NCBI GenBank assembly: GCA_021014325.1
Contig: JAJGQC010000491.1
Coordinates: 1-64,000, forward strand
Length of the DNA stretch: 64,000 nucleotides
Reading direction: 5' to 3'
Origin: Plazaster borealis
Lineage: Eukaryota > Echinodermata > Asteroidea > Forcipulatida > Labidiasteridae
The notes beneath the pieces were generated by a model that saw nothing but the letters and a program-made list of their open reading frames with translations, ran no database searches and was not told where the DNA came from. Positions within the stretch are counted from its first letter, which is position 1. The number at the start of each line of letters is the position of its first letter. Position numbers and translations under genes: made by a program. Of this stretch, positions 26,623-36,910 are shown piece after piece.

Positions 26623-26631
26623 CATTAACAG
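26623..26631 (+). repeat. Right 9-bp target-site duplication (CATTAACAG)
   Basis: Exact copy of 25091-25099 flanking the inserted transposon. Confidence 0.9.
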
Positions 26632-26855
26632 AAGAGTGTTTTCTTTCTTTATTTAAGCCTTCCGGTTCCTACCTTCATAACGACAACCTTTGGTTGAGAA
26701 TTACTTCAGCGGATGGGAATGAAATCCCTTATGTGGGCTACATTGAGACTGACGTTGAGTATGAAGGTGTGACAATTTTACAGATGGGGATCTTGATTGT
26801 CAAAGATTCTGTTCATCGAGAACATAGAGAACATAAACAAAAGTCCCAGGGTTAA
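26632..26855 (+). pseudogene. Gypsy protease, remaining part
   Basis: Continues the protease after the transposon: about 65 residues including LRITSADGNEIPYVGYIETDVE and a VTILQMGILIVKDS strand, a pattern typical of the flap and second half of Gypsy/Metaviridae-type retropepsins. Joined across the insertion it follows the DTGSMVS segment. It stops at 26855, and the RT that should follow is missing. Confidence 0.7.
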
Positions 26856-27026
26856 TTGGCTTGAACATCTTACAACCACTAATTGAATTGTTGAATTAAA
26901 CTAAGGAGTCATTGTGCCCAATATGGAAACACAGAAGCATGAAGTGGAAATGCCATCTTCCCTCAGAAGGTCTAAGTGGACAACGAAAGGAATGCATAAA
27001 ACCCACTCCGAGAACCACGATCAGTC
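26856..27026 (+). pseudogene. Gypsy Pol C-terminal remnant after RT-integrase deletion
   Basis: About 26930-27025 encodes SSLRRSKWTTKGMHK followed by a His/Asn-rich tail. This basic, Ser/Arg-rich tail resembles the extreme C-terminus of Gypsy integrases. Because it follows the protease by only about 80 bases, the RT, RNase H and integrase core appear deleted. The assignment rests on weak tail similarity. Confidence 0.4.
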
Positions 27027-27281
27027 TTGTCACAACAACTAGGTGCATTTCCTCTTATTTTGGATAATATCTTTCTATATGTCATTGCATTACTTGTAGT
27101 GATGCTAGTCATTTCTTTCTTCACAACTCATGGCATTCTGGAGCTTAGAGTTTTGTGCACCGTATTGGTTTTAGTAATTTTCACAGCCAGTCGGGGTGAC
27201 GACATACTTCAAGCTTATAGAGGGTGGAGAGCCAGAGTAATTTTCATCGTACAACTGGCTAAGAACTTCATGGATGGTTAG
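27027..27281 (+). CDS. Short hydrophobic ORF in the Gypsy 3' region
   Basis: An 84-residue frame with two hydrophobic segments (residues about 13-33 and 42-57) that could span a membrane, then a basic tail. It lies after the Pol remnant, where some Gypsy elements carry an env-like gene, but there is no recognisable fusion or receptor motif. Could equally be chance coding in non-coding DNA. Confidence 0.25.
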   Translation: MSQQLGAFPLILDNIFLYVIALLVVMLVISFFTTHGILELRVLCTVLVLVIFTASRGDDILQAYRGWRARVIFIVQLAKNFMDG

Positions 27282-27839
27282 GTCGCATTCTGCAATAATA
27301 AATTTTTGAATCAGAACTACACATCCAGTTTGTGGAACAAAAATAAAAATTTACTTAACATTTTTGGTTCCCCGAGATACAGTAAACTTGAGAAATGCAG
27401 GTTTTAAATTGAAGTAGTTATTTCTGGTGTATTGCAAGGAGATGACCTCTTTTCTGGTACTATGCCTGAGTGCAAACAAACGCCACTTTTTTTTTCGCTT
27501 CAGGCAACCTTGATCTTTTGTGGTTAGTCCAGTTTTATTATGGATGTGCTGTATGTTAAAGTTCACCTTTGGCATCATTGTTGGTTGCTCATTTAGAGGT
27601 TTTCTCGTGTTCTTGTATTTCAAGGAGTGAGCAGTATGCCACTTACTAATTGTCATATTAGAAGGAAACTTTACTTTAGAATTTTTTTATTTTATCTTTG
27701 GGCATATGTGACCTGCCAGACTGCAAGTTGTGCTGCCAGGCACAGGTGGATGAAAGAGCACTTGTAAATAATAATTGTTGGCACTTGTAACTAAATAAGA
27801 AGATAAGTAATTAAATCTTTTTTTTTATCTTTGGGCATA
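27282..27839. other. Non-coding 3' region of the Gypsy element with a partial LTR-start copy
   Basis: AT-rich with no supported gene. At about 27698-27745 a diverged copy of the LTR start (ATCTTTGGGCATATGTGACC, then CCAGACTGCAAG) precedes the real LTR start by about 130 bases, including the same upstream text. This looks like a local duplication of the internal-LTR junction. Confidence 0.55.
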
Positions 27840-28498
27840 TGTGACCAGCCAGACGGCGAGTCGCGCTGCCAGGCACGATCCAATTACTTTGATATTTATG
27901 GTAAATGTAGATAGCGCCCTCAATAGTACACTGCAGGTTACTCTCTCGTATGGTCCCGGTCGGAATGCGGGATGCTGAATAGTGTTTTGTTTTGTTAAAT
28001 CACTTCTTTTCAATTTTACCACTATTGCGTGAAGTCAAGCAAATTGGTTGCTTTCTAGCACAGTCTTATACTGGAGTAGCAATTGGGGAGTGGTCACTTG
28101 CGGAGTCAGCGTTGCAACGAAAAGACACCTTTTTAAGAGCTCTTGCTCTACAGAGTATACTGTACTAGTCTTTACGTGTTACGGCACCTTATTACATTAG
28201 CTTTTTTCATCTTGGACCTTCAAGGTCGACAGTAAGGCATGAGAGGCAGAGGCTGCAACGGCTGAAGCATTTACATCTCTTGTTCGCCTTGTACAAGGGA
28301 CAACTTCCACGCAAGGGCTGAGGGCTCTTATTATTCGGTCCTCCAAATTGGTAGTGACTGTCAATTGTAGTCTTTAGATGTAACAATTGCAAAATATAAC
28401 TTTTGAGAAATTGCAATTAAAAATAAACTCACGCACAATAACTAAAACGTGTGTCTTCTGTGACTTTCTTGGCGTCTAGGAAATGTAAACCGGTTACA
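27840..28498 (+). repeat. 3' LTR of Gypsy element
   Basis: 659 bp, same ends as the 5' LTR (TGTGACC...GGTTACA) and followed directly by satellite sequence. A canonical polypurine tract is not obvious upstream; the preceding bases are a T-run and TTGGGCATA. Confidence 0.9.
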
Positions 28499-28735
28499 AA
28501 AAGATATCTCAAACTATGGCTTATTTACTGAGTCCGCACAGATAAAATGTCTTCAGCAGTCCGTTCTGTATCATTTGAAACCAAAAAAAATCAAAACAAA
28601 AATTTTGACCCAAATCTGAAAATTTGTCCATGCCGGTATGGTGAATTTTATGATTTTGGACCCAAAATTCAAACTTCTAACAACTCTCAAGATATCTCAA
28701 ACTATGGCTTATTTACTGAGTCCGCACAGATAAAG
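28499..28735 (+). repeat. Satellite resumption after the Gypsy insertion
   Basis: Slightly more than one satellite monomer, beginning exactly where the left-side monomer was cut (GATATCTCAAACTATGGC...) and ending abruptly at CCGCACAGATAAA. It joins directly to the second Gypsy fragment, so the array ends here, at least in this window. Confidence 0.9.
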
Positions 28736-28748
28736 AGGAAAAGAGCTT

Positions 28749-30135
28749 GTGATAGCAGACGCACGCAGTAGAAATTGTCTACCTGAAGCTGTTGAAGATG
28801 GTGACAGCACAGTTCCGATATGCATGGTGACATGTTTGCCTATGTCACTTACGAGAATCGCAGAACTTCAATCTGAAAGTGGGAAGGATTCCATCATGAT
28901 TGCACTACAGAAAACTATCCACACTGGCTGGCCCGAACTTAAATCGCAATTAGCCACCAACTTATGTCCATATTGGGATATTCCTGATCAGTTCACCGTC
29001 GAAGAGGGTATTATCTTCAAAGCTGACAAAGTTGTTGTTCCCGCGAAACTTTGGCAAATGATGCTTGAAAAATCCATGAAAGCCACCCTGGAATGGAGAA
29101 ATCAAAGAGACTGGCAAGGGACATTATGTACTGGCCAGGGATGTCAGCTCAAATCAGTGACATGGTTGCACGCTGTGAAATTTGTAGTGCACACCAAAAC
29201 AAGAACCAAAAAGAACCAATGATTGCACCTGAAATACCACTACGACCATGGCAGAAAATAGGCGCAGATCTGTGTGAACTTGGCACAGACCATTACCTCG
29301 TGTTGGTGGATTACTATTCCAATTACATTGAAATCTGCAAATTGACCTCCACCAAATCTTCTGCAATCATCCATAACTATAAGCAACAGTTCGCTCGTTA
29401 TATGGCATGCCTGATCATCTGATTTCTGATAATGGCCCGCAGTTTGCATCAAGTACATTCATTGCATCAAGTACATTCATTCGAATTTCGTACATTCGTT
29501 GATGAGTATCAAATCAAACACACAACGTCATCGCCTCACTATCCGCAATCAAACGGTCGTGCAGAAAAAGCAGTCCAAATCGCGAAACGACTACTTACTA
29601 AAGCCAAAGCGGATAAAGTTGACCCATCCCTTGCCCTGCTGGATCTTCGAAACACCCCCGCGATGGACTACCTTCACCTGCCCAGTTGTTTTTTGGAAGA
29701 CGCACTCAAACACGCTTTCCAACATCTTCGAAACTTCTCCAGCCGCAAACGATTAATGACATACCAACTAAGATTTACGACAAACAACAACAGCAAAAAC
29801 TGTACTATGATCATGGAGCAAAAAGCCTACCATCGTTCAAAGCAGGAGCACCAGTTCTTTTGCGAGATAACAACAAGTGGAAACAAGCATCGATTGTTGC
29901 AAATGCATCTACACCACGGTCATTTATCGTACAAACGCCTGAAGGAATAACCTACCGTCGAAATAGAAGAGATTTGAGGAAATCTCTCCAAACCCTGATT
30001 GACTTGGACTTGGAAATTCCACCACCCACTGAACAAAACGCAGTAAAAACCCCTCAAAATCCAACAGCATGCACTCGTCAGTCCAGTCGCACCATAAAAC
30101 CCCCAGCATACTTACAGGACTATGTTACTAAGTAG
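28749..30135 (+). pseudogene. Gypsy integrase, frameshifted
   Basis: Integrase would insert element cDNA into the chromosome. In order: an N-terminal segment (28749-29090), a zinc-finger region with WPGM and the C-x2-C pair CEIC (about 29120-29200), the catalytic core with the first Asp in GADLCEL (about 29263), the second in ISDNGPQF (about 29425) and Glu in NGRAEKAVQ (about 29560), then a C-terminal region ending RTIKPPAYLQDYVTK. The frame changes near 29090, 29400 and 29685. An 18-bp tandem duplication (CATCAAGTACATTCATTG) sits at about 29447-29480. Non-functional as sequenced. Confidence 0.85.
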
Positions 30136-30463
30136 GCTGTAAAACCTACCAGAACTGTTACTCAAACAAACATTAGATTGCATCCACAGTCCATTGGAAA
30201 TGTGTATTTTTTTTTTTTTACAAAACGTCAAGTATACCAGGGTAGAAATTTCCTTGGTTTTGTATTTCTTGTTGTTGTTTATAAAAATAAAAAAAATATA
30301 TAAAAAAAATAATAAATAAATAAAAAAGGGCAGGTTGTAAAAAAAAAAAACCCTTGACAGCATATTGGGGCAGTTTTTGGAGTTGGGAGAGAGAGGAAAA
30401 ATCTTGAGTTTTTTATTTACATTCGACGTGAGAAATTTACATTTACATTCACTTGTCAGTTGC

Positions 30464-30477
30464 AAAAAAAGGGGAGA
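30464..30477 (+). promoter_or_regulatory. Polypurine tract of second Gypsy element
   Basis: AAAAAAAGGGGAGA sits immediately 5' of the LTR start TGTAAT. Such tracts resist RNase H and prime plus-strand DNA synthesis. Confidence 0.8.
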
Positions 30478-30621
30478 TGTAATAATCTATTATCATACTT
30501 CATGTAACTGTTATAGCGCCACCATGTGTTGGGACTTTACCAATGTCACATGTACCGAGTTGTTGATTAAAGTAGCCATCTTGAGTTTATGCTTAGTGCA
30601 CATTTTGTCTCCGACATTACA
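30478..30621 (+). repeat. 3' LTR of second Gypsy element, 144 bp
   Basis: Starts TGTAATAATC and ends CGACATTACA; TGTAAT and ATTACA are perfect 6-bp inverted ends, as expected of an LTR. The length is inferred from these ends and the preceding polypurine tract, because the 5' partner is missing. 144 bp is short for Gypsy but within the known range for compact families. Confidence 0.65.
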
Positions 30622-31115
30622 ATTCTTACAGTTCCTTTGTAAAACCTTATCTAGACTTGTATGGTCTCAAGGTCTTCTGTACCCCCTACTCCCCCCCCCT
30701 ACCCCCAACAGTCAGCTCTTGTTCTCAGCCCTCCAGGTCACAATCTCCATTTCTGATATTAGAGTCTTGCCTTTCACCCAGTGTCAGACTGCAAAGTCTC
30801 CATCTCTAGCTGAAAAACTTCCAAGGCCCAATTTCATGGAGCTGCTCAAGCATAACAAAATTTTGCTAATACCAGAATGAGGTAATTACACCGGCCAAAA
30901 TACAATGCCACAATGTAACATCTGTGACTGGTACCCTGCTTATTTAGCTTAGCAGAAAATTGTTAAGCAATATTTATTGTGCACAGAGCTGCTTATTGCA
31001 GAAAATATTGCTCAGCACAATTTAGCAGGAAACAGTCACAAATTCCAAATGTGAAATGGTATTTTGGCTGGTAACCCAAAGTGTTTTGTGCTTGTGCTTA
31101 CATAAGTAATCTCAC
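30622..31115. repeat. Intergenic stretch with a degraded GGGCCCAATTTCAT MITE
   Basis: No gene supported. A C-rich run lies at 30688-30705. From about 30821 the text AAGGCCCAATTTCATGGAGC begins a member of the MITE family also seen at 38729-38929 and 48511-48704; internal parts (GTGACTGGTACCCTGCTTA, CTTAGCAGAAAATTGTTAAG) continue to about 31080. Confidence 0.55.
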
Positions 31116-31316
31116 CTGATTGCCCAGAGCGATAGCCTCCAGGTTGGTCTGCAATCTTCCCCTGAAGTACTCATCAGCTTCTCGTCTTGTCTCTGCCAGC
31201 TGAAGCTCCAGCTCCATCACCCTCTGCCTGAGGCCGGCAGTCTCCGAGGCATTCCTGCATACGGAGGTAGTCAGCTCATATTGTAACTGCTCAACCTCCA
31301 CTTGCTTTTCATACGG
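31116..31316 (-). CDS. CCDC57: CCDC57-like exon K, left arm
   Basis: 201 bp, acceptor CTGCAG, donor GTGAGA. Encodes QVEVEQLQYELTTSV and MELELQLAETRREADEYFRG followed by NLEAIALGNQ, one of the most conserved C-terminal parts of the family. Fully open. Further 3' exons were not found before the second Gypsy fragment at 30621. Confidence 0.78.
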
Positions 31317-31760
31317 CTGCAGAGGAAAGGAAAAGCACATGATTGTATTTTGGAAAAGTAGATTAATTTTCCATCCTCTAGTTTGTAATACACACACCAT
31401 TCAACCAAAGTGTCAAAATGTCATCAATAATGGTGGAGGTCAAATTTTTGTGAAAACAACAAAAAACAATTTAACGCTTTGTTAGGGTTTTGGGTAGCAA
31501 ATGGGATAGCTTTGACTGCGGCAATCAAAATAAGCAAATGTGACGGACTGTGAAAGGGGTAACCCTGTTTCAGCCCCAAGAGTACATGGCAACGTGCCCC
31601 TGGTGACAGTTGATTTGGGTCGACAGCCCAAATCAGTTAAGTGTAGCCCTCACCTTGAAGTGATTGTCTGGCCTTGGGATGTTACTTAGGCAATATCTCA
31701 AAACATTATTATTATTATTTTTATTAACGACCTAATCCTAACTCAAGATGAGTATCTGAC

Positions 31761-32024
31761 CTGTTTCTGCAGTTGACTGATATTGCTCTCTAGGTGTGCT
31801 GCCCTTGCCTGCTGTCTCTTCAACTGAGGCGAGAGAGTCACTTTCTCGGAGCGTAAGGCACCAATCATTGAGGGATTGTACATGACTTCTTATGTAAGAG
31901 TTATCCATTGGATCAGGTGTTCCATAGTCTACAGTCTCTTGCCGTTTAGTTTCAAGTTTCTCCTCCAGGTGTCAGATTTTCAGCTTGAGATCGCGGCTTT
32001 CTTTTTCAAGAATCTTGACATAGC
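31761..32024 (-). pseudogene. CCDC57: CCDC57-like exon J, left arm, stop and frameshift
   Basis: 264 bp between acceptor TTCAG and donor GTCAGA. Starts YVKILEKESRDLKLKI, then a TGA where the family has a charged residue, then HLEEKLE. Family-like coiled coil resumes in another frame towards the donor (LKRQQARAAHLESNISQLQK). It may be two exons wrongly joined. Confidence 0.6.
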
Positions 32025-32093
32025 CTGAAGGCAAGAATCATAATTTAATTTAATTCAATTAAGAATAAACTTTAATCATCAAAGAACTGGGCT

Positions 32094-32769
32094 CTATAGA
32101 CCTTGTGACCTTTGTTTACAATAAGTGTGACCTTGTACATTCTTGGGCCTGTCTGGCAGGCAAGATACTGCACTGGTCATATGGGAAAGTTTGCATTGTG
32201 TGTCATAATTTTCACATCGGAGTAACACACCCCTGTGGTGATAGTGTTTTATTTCACTTTTGTTTTCCTCCTAGGCAGCCCATCTTTTGTTTTGTCTGTT
32301 GCTCCTTGGTTTGTTTGGCCTGTTGTGTGTTTCTGTCTTTGCCATGTTTATTTTTAAACGTCGCTGTATATTTCAATCCATGCTGAAAATCGGGATGGGG
32401 CAGTTTTTATATTTTTATAGTACCTCTATTCTTGATGTATATTTAGATGGGGTAGTTTTTCATATTTTATATTTTTATATGTTATGTCTTTTACTTCATG
32501 TGTTTTTTCTGTTTGTATTGTGACTTGCCTGAATAAAGTATTATTATTATTATCAATCCAAGAGTTATAAAAGTAACAGCTGAACAAGTTTTGAGATGTG
32601 CCCCCTTTCTTCATATCAAAAGTTGATAAAAATTAGACAGTGCAATCTCCATAAAATTAAAGTTTTTATGGTTTCTTCCCATTGAGCTGTGTACAATTGG
32701 TGCCTGCAGGAAGTCCAGGCTTGGTGGCTCTTTTGTAAACATGTGATGTCACAGGTCACATCGTCTATA
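32094..32769. mobile_element. TATAGAC-ended DNA element with a nested LINE tail
   Basis: Begins TATAGACCTTGTGACC and ends GTCACATCGTCTATA. The same element without the insert lies at 47130-47441 and, mirrored, at about 50325-50670. Between 32218 and 32554 it is interrupted by a LINE 3' tail. Confidence 0.7.
32218..32554 (+). mobile_element. LINE 3' tail ending in (ATT)n
   Basis: Sequence foreign to the surrounding DNA element, ending GACTTGCCTGAATAAAGT then an ATT repeat. Such 3' ends are typical of CR1/L2-type LINE tails. Nothing in it is coding. Confidence 0.55.
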
Positions 32770-33162
32770 CTCAAAATGTTTTGACTGGTTACAGCGCCAA
32801 CTCATGATGTGAACAGTGAACAGCAATTGAGTCAGTTGTTGAAATAAAAGCGTTCTGCTAAACAAAAATGATACATATATATATTTGTTGTTCATATTTA
32901 GGACAGAGGTGTTATATAAAACAAATATTGACTGGCATAATTCAGTCACAAGTGTACATGTATCCCCCCTCTGGCCTGTAAATGACCAGAAAAGGGTCCT
33001 ATTTCCTTTAGCCTTTGGCCATGGGAAATAGATCCCTCTTCTGGTCACTCACAGTCCCTTGGGGTGCATAGATGTGCACTAGTGACCTCATTGCCAGTCC
33101 ATATGTGCATACTATAATATTTCAAAGCAATATCAGGAAGAGCTTCAAAATTCAAGTAAAAC

Positions 33163-33367
33163 CTTCTGTGATTGGAGGACGAGTGGTTCCATCGTCCCCG
33201 GCTACTGTAGTATCCGATCTCTGATTGGCCCCTTGCTGGTTCTCCCCGAGCTGTTCCATGTCTTCCCTCATGCCGTGTACGACGTCCCGCAGGAGCATGT
33301 TTTCTTCCTGAAGTGACTGCAGTTGCTGTGAAGCAGAGACTGTCTGGTCGTCTTGGTGTTTTTCACT
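33163..33367 (-). CDS. CCDC57: CCDC57-like exon I, left arm
   Basis: 205 bp, acceptor CATCAG, donor GTTTTA. Encodes a coiled coil LQEENMLLRDVVHGMREDME, then a Gly/Asp/Thr-rich spacer ending RPPITE. In CCDC57 a similar coiled coil precedes a low-complexity spacer. Its mirror would lie beyond the right window edge. Confidence 0.72.
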
Positions 33368-33861
33368 CTGATGAGCAGGGATGAGTGGAAGGTCAAAGTT
33401 TGTTAGTGTAAGATTTGAGGCTTTGCACAGTGGACAGGTGGAGACAATTATACAAGTGCACTATGTAATTCATCTTATTTTTAAGAATTCTTCACTTTTT
33501 GACTACCTACGGTACTTCTTCTCTACAGAGTTATCCCTGCATATATTTGCTAGCTTCATGCACAAGCAATACTTACAAACAAACTATGGACCTAGTTTTC
33601 AAACTATATGGTTAAATACAAAAGCGCACAATTCCTCTCTGTGAAACAAGCAACATTAGGAGGTGGAGGGTTGCCAACATTCTCTCCTGCCTACCAAAAT
33701 TTCCTGTGTACAAGGCGGCGACATAACCTAGAGGATGACTTGTAATCCTTGGAGCATCTGTCTCGGGAGACACAATCCGGGTAATTTGGTCTGGGGGACA
33801 AAATCTCCTGCCCCATCGGTTTGCTCTTTTTCCAGCCTGCTGTAAAGGTAGCTTGCTTTAA

Positions 33862-34296
33862 AGGTAGGGTTATACATTGGTAAATACTCCACGAATTAAT
33901 GACCATAAAAACTTACTTGGTGAAAAGCACTGCAGCTGTTGATAGTAAAAACTATTTTGAGAAAGGATTCCCTTCGAAGTAATATGGTTTGAATAATTTT
34001 TCACTCAAAAACATTTGAATCTGAGAAACGATTCATGCATGAGTCGATTCTCAGATTTCTGAGGGTTGGTTTCCATTCGCAAATGCAGCGGCCAGAGATG
34101 TGGTAGGTACCCGGTGTCACCTAGCTAACTGTCCCTGACATTCTTGTGAAAATACTGTGACAGTTTTGTGCCGTTTTCTCAGCAACTAGACACTTTATTC
34201 AGCAGAACTTTTCACATGTGACTTTTATTTGATCTTTTTATATAATTGTGCCTATAAATCAGCATTACGTTGACAAACCAATCTATGACCCTACCT
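33862..34296. mobile_element. TTAA-flanked MITE, 435 bp
   Basis: TTAA on both sides (33858-33861, 34297-34300) with inverted ends AGGTAGGGTTATACATTGGT and its near-complement. Contains the family core AATCTGAGAA(A)CG hairpin near 34018-34065. TTAA duplication is a hallmark of piggyBac- or Kolobok-type transposition. Fills an intron of the CCDC57-like gene. Confidence 0.75.
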
Positions 34297-34947
34297 TTAA
34301 AGCCAGCTGTAAGTCATGAGAGACTACCCCAAATTTACTTCTTATTTCTCAAAATTGAACTACTGTTTTCAGCTTCAGATGAGTCTTTTATTTATCCGTA
34401 AATCATCAGGAACTGTTTAATTGACGTAATATTTTCATCATGATAAAGACCAATATCATATTTGATTTTATTCTTACACCAATGTGTAATAAGTACTGTC
34501 AACCTCATTCCCAGTGGTGTACGATCTTGCCGCGCCATTTTTTCCTCTGAATGCCTTGCTCGATCGTAACCCCTGGAAGTGTGACTTTGAATGACAAAAT
34601 ACATTGGATATTTTAATTAGTCCTGTGGTTGATCCATTCTGTGTTACGTGATTCATTTGAAGGTTTTTTTGTCGCGTCAAAATACGTGCAATTTTTACAA
34701 GAGCGTACTAAGCGGCCTGACAAGTATCGTGCAAACGCTCAAAAGTTGTTAATAAGCGTGCACACAGAGCAGTCATTTTTGGTAAGCCAGTCAGCATTGA
34801 TTCTCAGTGCTTCCCTTCAAGGGGTTAGTGACAGGAGGTATTGATACGGCGCGCTGCCCATGGTAATGAGGCTGAAGTACTGTCTACTTTTCCAAGTCCT
34901 GCAGAAGAAAACAAAAGGAAACTGTTTACTGTCAATGAGAGACTAAC

Positions 34948-35082
34948 CTGCAATATCTCTGTTAATTTGTAGATTTTTTTCCCAAGTGTTGCAAATGCAT
35001 GGTCCCTATCGGCAGTCAGCACTCTGATGTTATCTTCCCTTTGTGACAGCTCTCGATCCTTCTCCTTCACGGTGGCCAGAGC
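34948..35082 (-). CDS. CCDC57: CCDC57-like exon H, left arm
   Basis: 135 bp, acceptor TGCCAG, donor GTTAGT. Encodes ALATVKEKDRELSQREDNIR then LTADRDHAFATLGKKIYKL. Open; mirror 63689-63823. Confidence 0.78.
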
Positions 35083-35756
35083 CTGGCAAAGAGTTGAGGG
35101 AAAATGCATTGTCATAAGACCGCTTTAACAAATGGATAATGCTTCATTGGTTTTCTGGAATAGTAAAGTTAGTCCCCATCTTCAAAATTTCAATCAAGAC
35201 ATAATTATAACCAACTTGTGAAAACGTCACCCAATTCGGTGATAAAAACAGCAATATTTTGACATGCATTTTCTGCAAGCTTATGTGCAAATTTGGATTA
35301 CAGGAATAAGCCATTTGTGAGTTAGATTTGAATAACATCTGGTACAATGACTTGTTTAGTCACAAGATACCGAATTCCTCAGACTGAATTCCTCAGACTA
35401 TAGACACAGCTTCTATGTCACATGGTTCAGGTAAGCTTTTGTAGAGCAACCTCCAGATAAGCAAACCCTGGTACCATTGTGCCAGACACATTCATTCAGA
35501 ATTGTGTATGGGTGTTCAGCATCTCTTACGTAACTACGCAAAACCTTGCCCTAAATCAAGTAACACAGCAACTGTCTCTTTAGTCTAAAGAATTCAAATT
35601 TTAAGCAGTAACTTGGGACTAAGCAAGTCATTGTACCAGACATTAATAAATCCGACTCGCAAATGGCTTATTGAAATAATCAACGATGATTTGGGGAAGT
35701 ATTTATTTGTGGAGTGTTAAAATAATATACATTTTGTACATATTGCGTGATTCCGG

Positions 35757-35800
35757 TGCACTAGACCGCTCAACCATGCCATGTCGTGGCTGCAAGGTCT
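35757..35800 (-). other. 5' half of a tRNA-Leu/Ser-like SINE head
   Basis: The minus strand reads CATGGTTGAGCGGTCTAGTG, a box A-like stretch of the type found in tRNA-Leu/Ser. No box B follows closely. Mirrored at about 62985-63025. Confidence 0.45.
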
Positions 35801-36143
35801 ACTGCACTGCACTCATTTTTGATAATGATTGAACGCATTCTAGTGCGTCAGAGATTGATTCATTGGTTAGCATAAAAAGAATATTTATGTGCTTTTTGGA
35901 ATCAGCCCCTATTAATAACACACTGGTGGTTTAGGTGTGTAGTAGAAAACCCACCAAAATCAAACAGGATTTAATGTCTGGAATTTCAGCTTTGACAGGG
36001 TCAGGCCATTTTCATCTAGTAAAGGGTATTTTCACAGACAAGTTTAAAATCTATGGGTATATTTTAAAGAGGAGCCAGGTACAAGGCAAGGGCCAACAGA
36101 GGCCATTGCCTTTGGTGGCCGTATTCCAGGCCTGCTGCAGTAC

Positions 36144-36309
36144 CTCATCTTTGGACTTGGTCAGACGTTCAATCAGGTCCTCTGACTTGCTGTACTGCAC
36201 CCTTTCTTAGTCCTCACAGCGTCGCTGCCAGTCCAGCTCAGCTTGGGTCCTAAATCTCTACTAGATTAGCCTCGTTCTATCTATGGCTAGAGACAACTCC
36301 TTCTTGTAT
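36144..36309 (-). pseudogene. CCDC57: CCDC57-like exon G, left arm, with stop codons
   Basis: 166 bp, acceptor CCACAG, donor GTACTG. Unmistakable family sequence (YKKELSLAIDRTR, ELDWQRRCED, YSKSEDLIERLTKSKDE) but with two adjacent TAG stops after RTRLI and a TAA after RRCED. The right-arm copy carries all three stops. Confidence 0.75.
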
Positions 36310-36910
36310 CTGTGGATGATATTAAGAAGTTATAATTCAACGCTAGGGCCTGGGCCCAATTTCATAAAGCTGTTTACCGGTGAGCAAATTGTTGCGCTTG
36401 CTACAGCAGAGAAACACGCTTAAGTGTACTTCATAAGGTCAAACAAGACTTTTTTTATGAATTTAGTATGGATTTTCCTAAACTTTTTTGGTAATTTACC
36501 AATATTTAGCAATGTATCAATGTCCCTCTTAGATTATTAGTAGAAAAGCATAGAATAGAATGATTTATTTGGCCAATGATCAAAAAAAAATCTCAGGAAT
36601 TTGTAATTTATTTATTTCATGATTGGTGTGCCGTTGTGTACACTGAATGGAATGAGTGCAATATAAATTTATAAATTATTACTATTATTTCATTTATCAC
36701 TCGCGGATAAACTAAATTTTTTCAATGGACACTCACAGCATGGTTGTGGTGCCACCCAGGGGGGTAAGTGGCTGGTTTTGTCATGTTGGGTGGACTACCC
36801 AAATCCTGTCCAGTTGGTCTTTGCCAAAGTGACCTTGCACATTTCCAAAGGTCAAATCTGGGGATCCTTTTGCAAATTGGCATGCCCTCAGAGAATAATA
36901 TTATCATTAC

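Larger units (their letters stand above)
22023..28498 (+). mobile_element. Gypsy-type LTR retrotransposon inserted in the satellite, rearranged and defective
   Basis: Bounded by two direct LTRs (22023-22699 and 27840-28498) that start TGTGACC and end GGTTACA. Satellite sequence stops at CTCTAAA on the left and resumes at AAAGATATCTC on the right, so the element lies inside a monomer; the short A-run prevents an exact target duplication call. The internal region holds a primer-binding-like site, an inverted piece of gag, the rest of gag, a protease broken by a DNA transposon, and a short Pol C-terminal remnant. RT, RNase H and integrase are absent, so it could move only with help in trans. Confidence 0.88.
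28736..30621 (+). mobile_element. 3' end of a second Gypsy retrotransposon (integrase and 144-bp LTR)
   Basis: Begins in frame within the end of RNase H (VIADARSR) at the satellite junction, runs through integrase to a stop at 30133, then a non-coding A/T-rich stretch, a polypurine tract and a short LTR. The 5' two-thirds (LTR, gag, protease, RT) are absent, so it was truncated at the satellite boundary. It is a different family from 22023-28498: other LTR sequence, other Pol tail. Confidence 0.85.

Noticed and set aside
30365..30880. 171-residue ORF overlapping the second Gypsy LTR
   Set aside because: It reads across polypurine tract, LTR and flanking DNA with a Pro/Leu-rich low-complexity tail; chance ORF.
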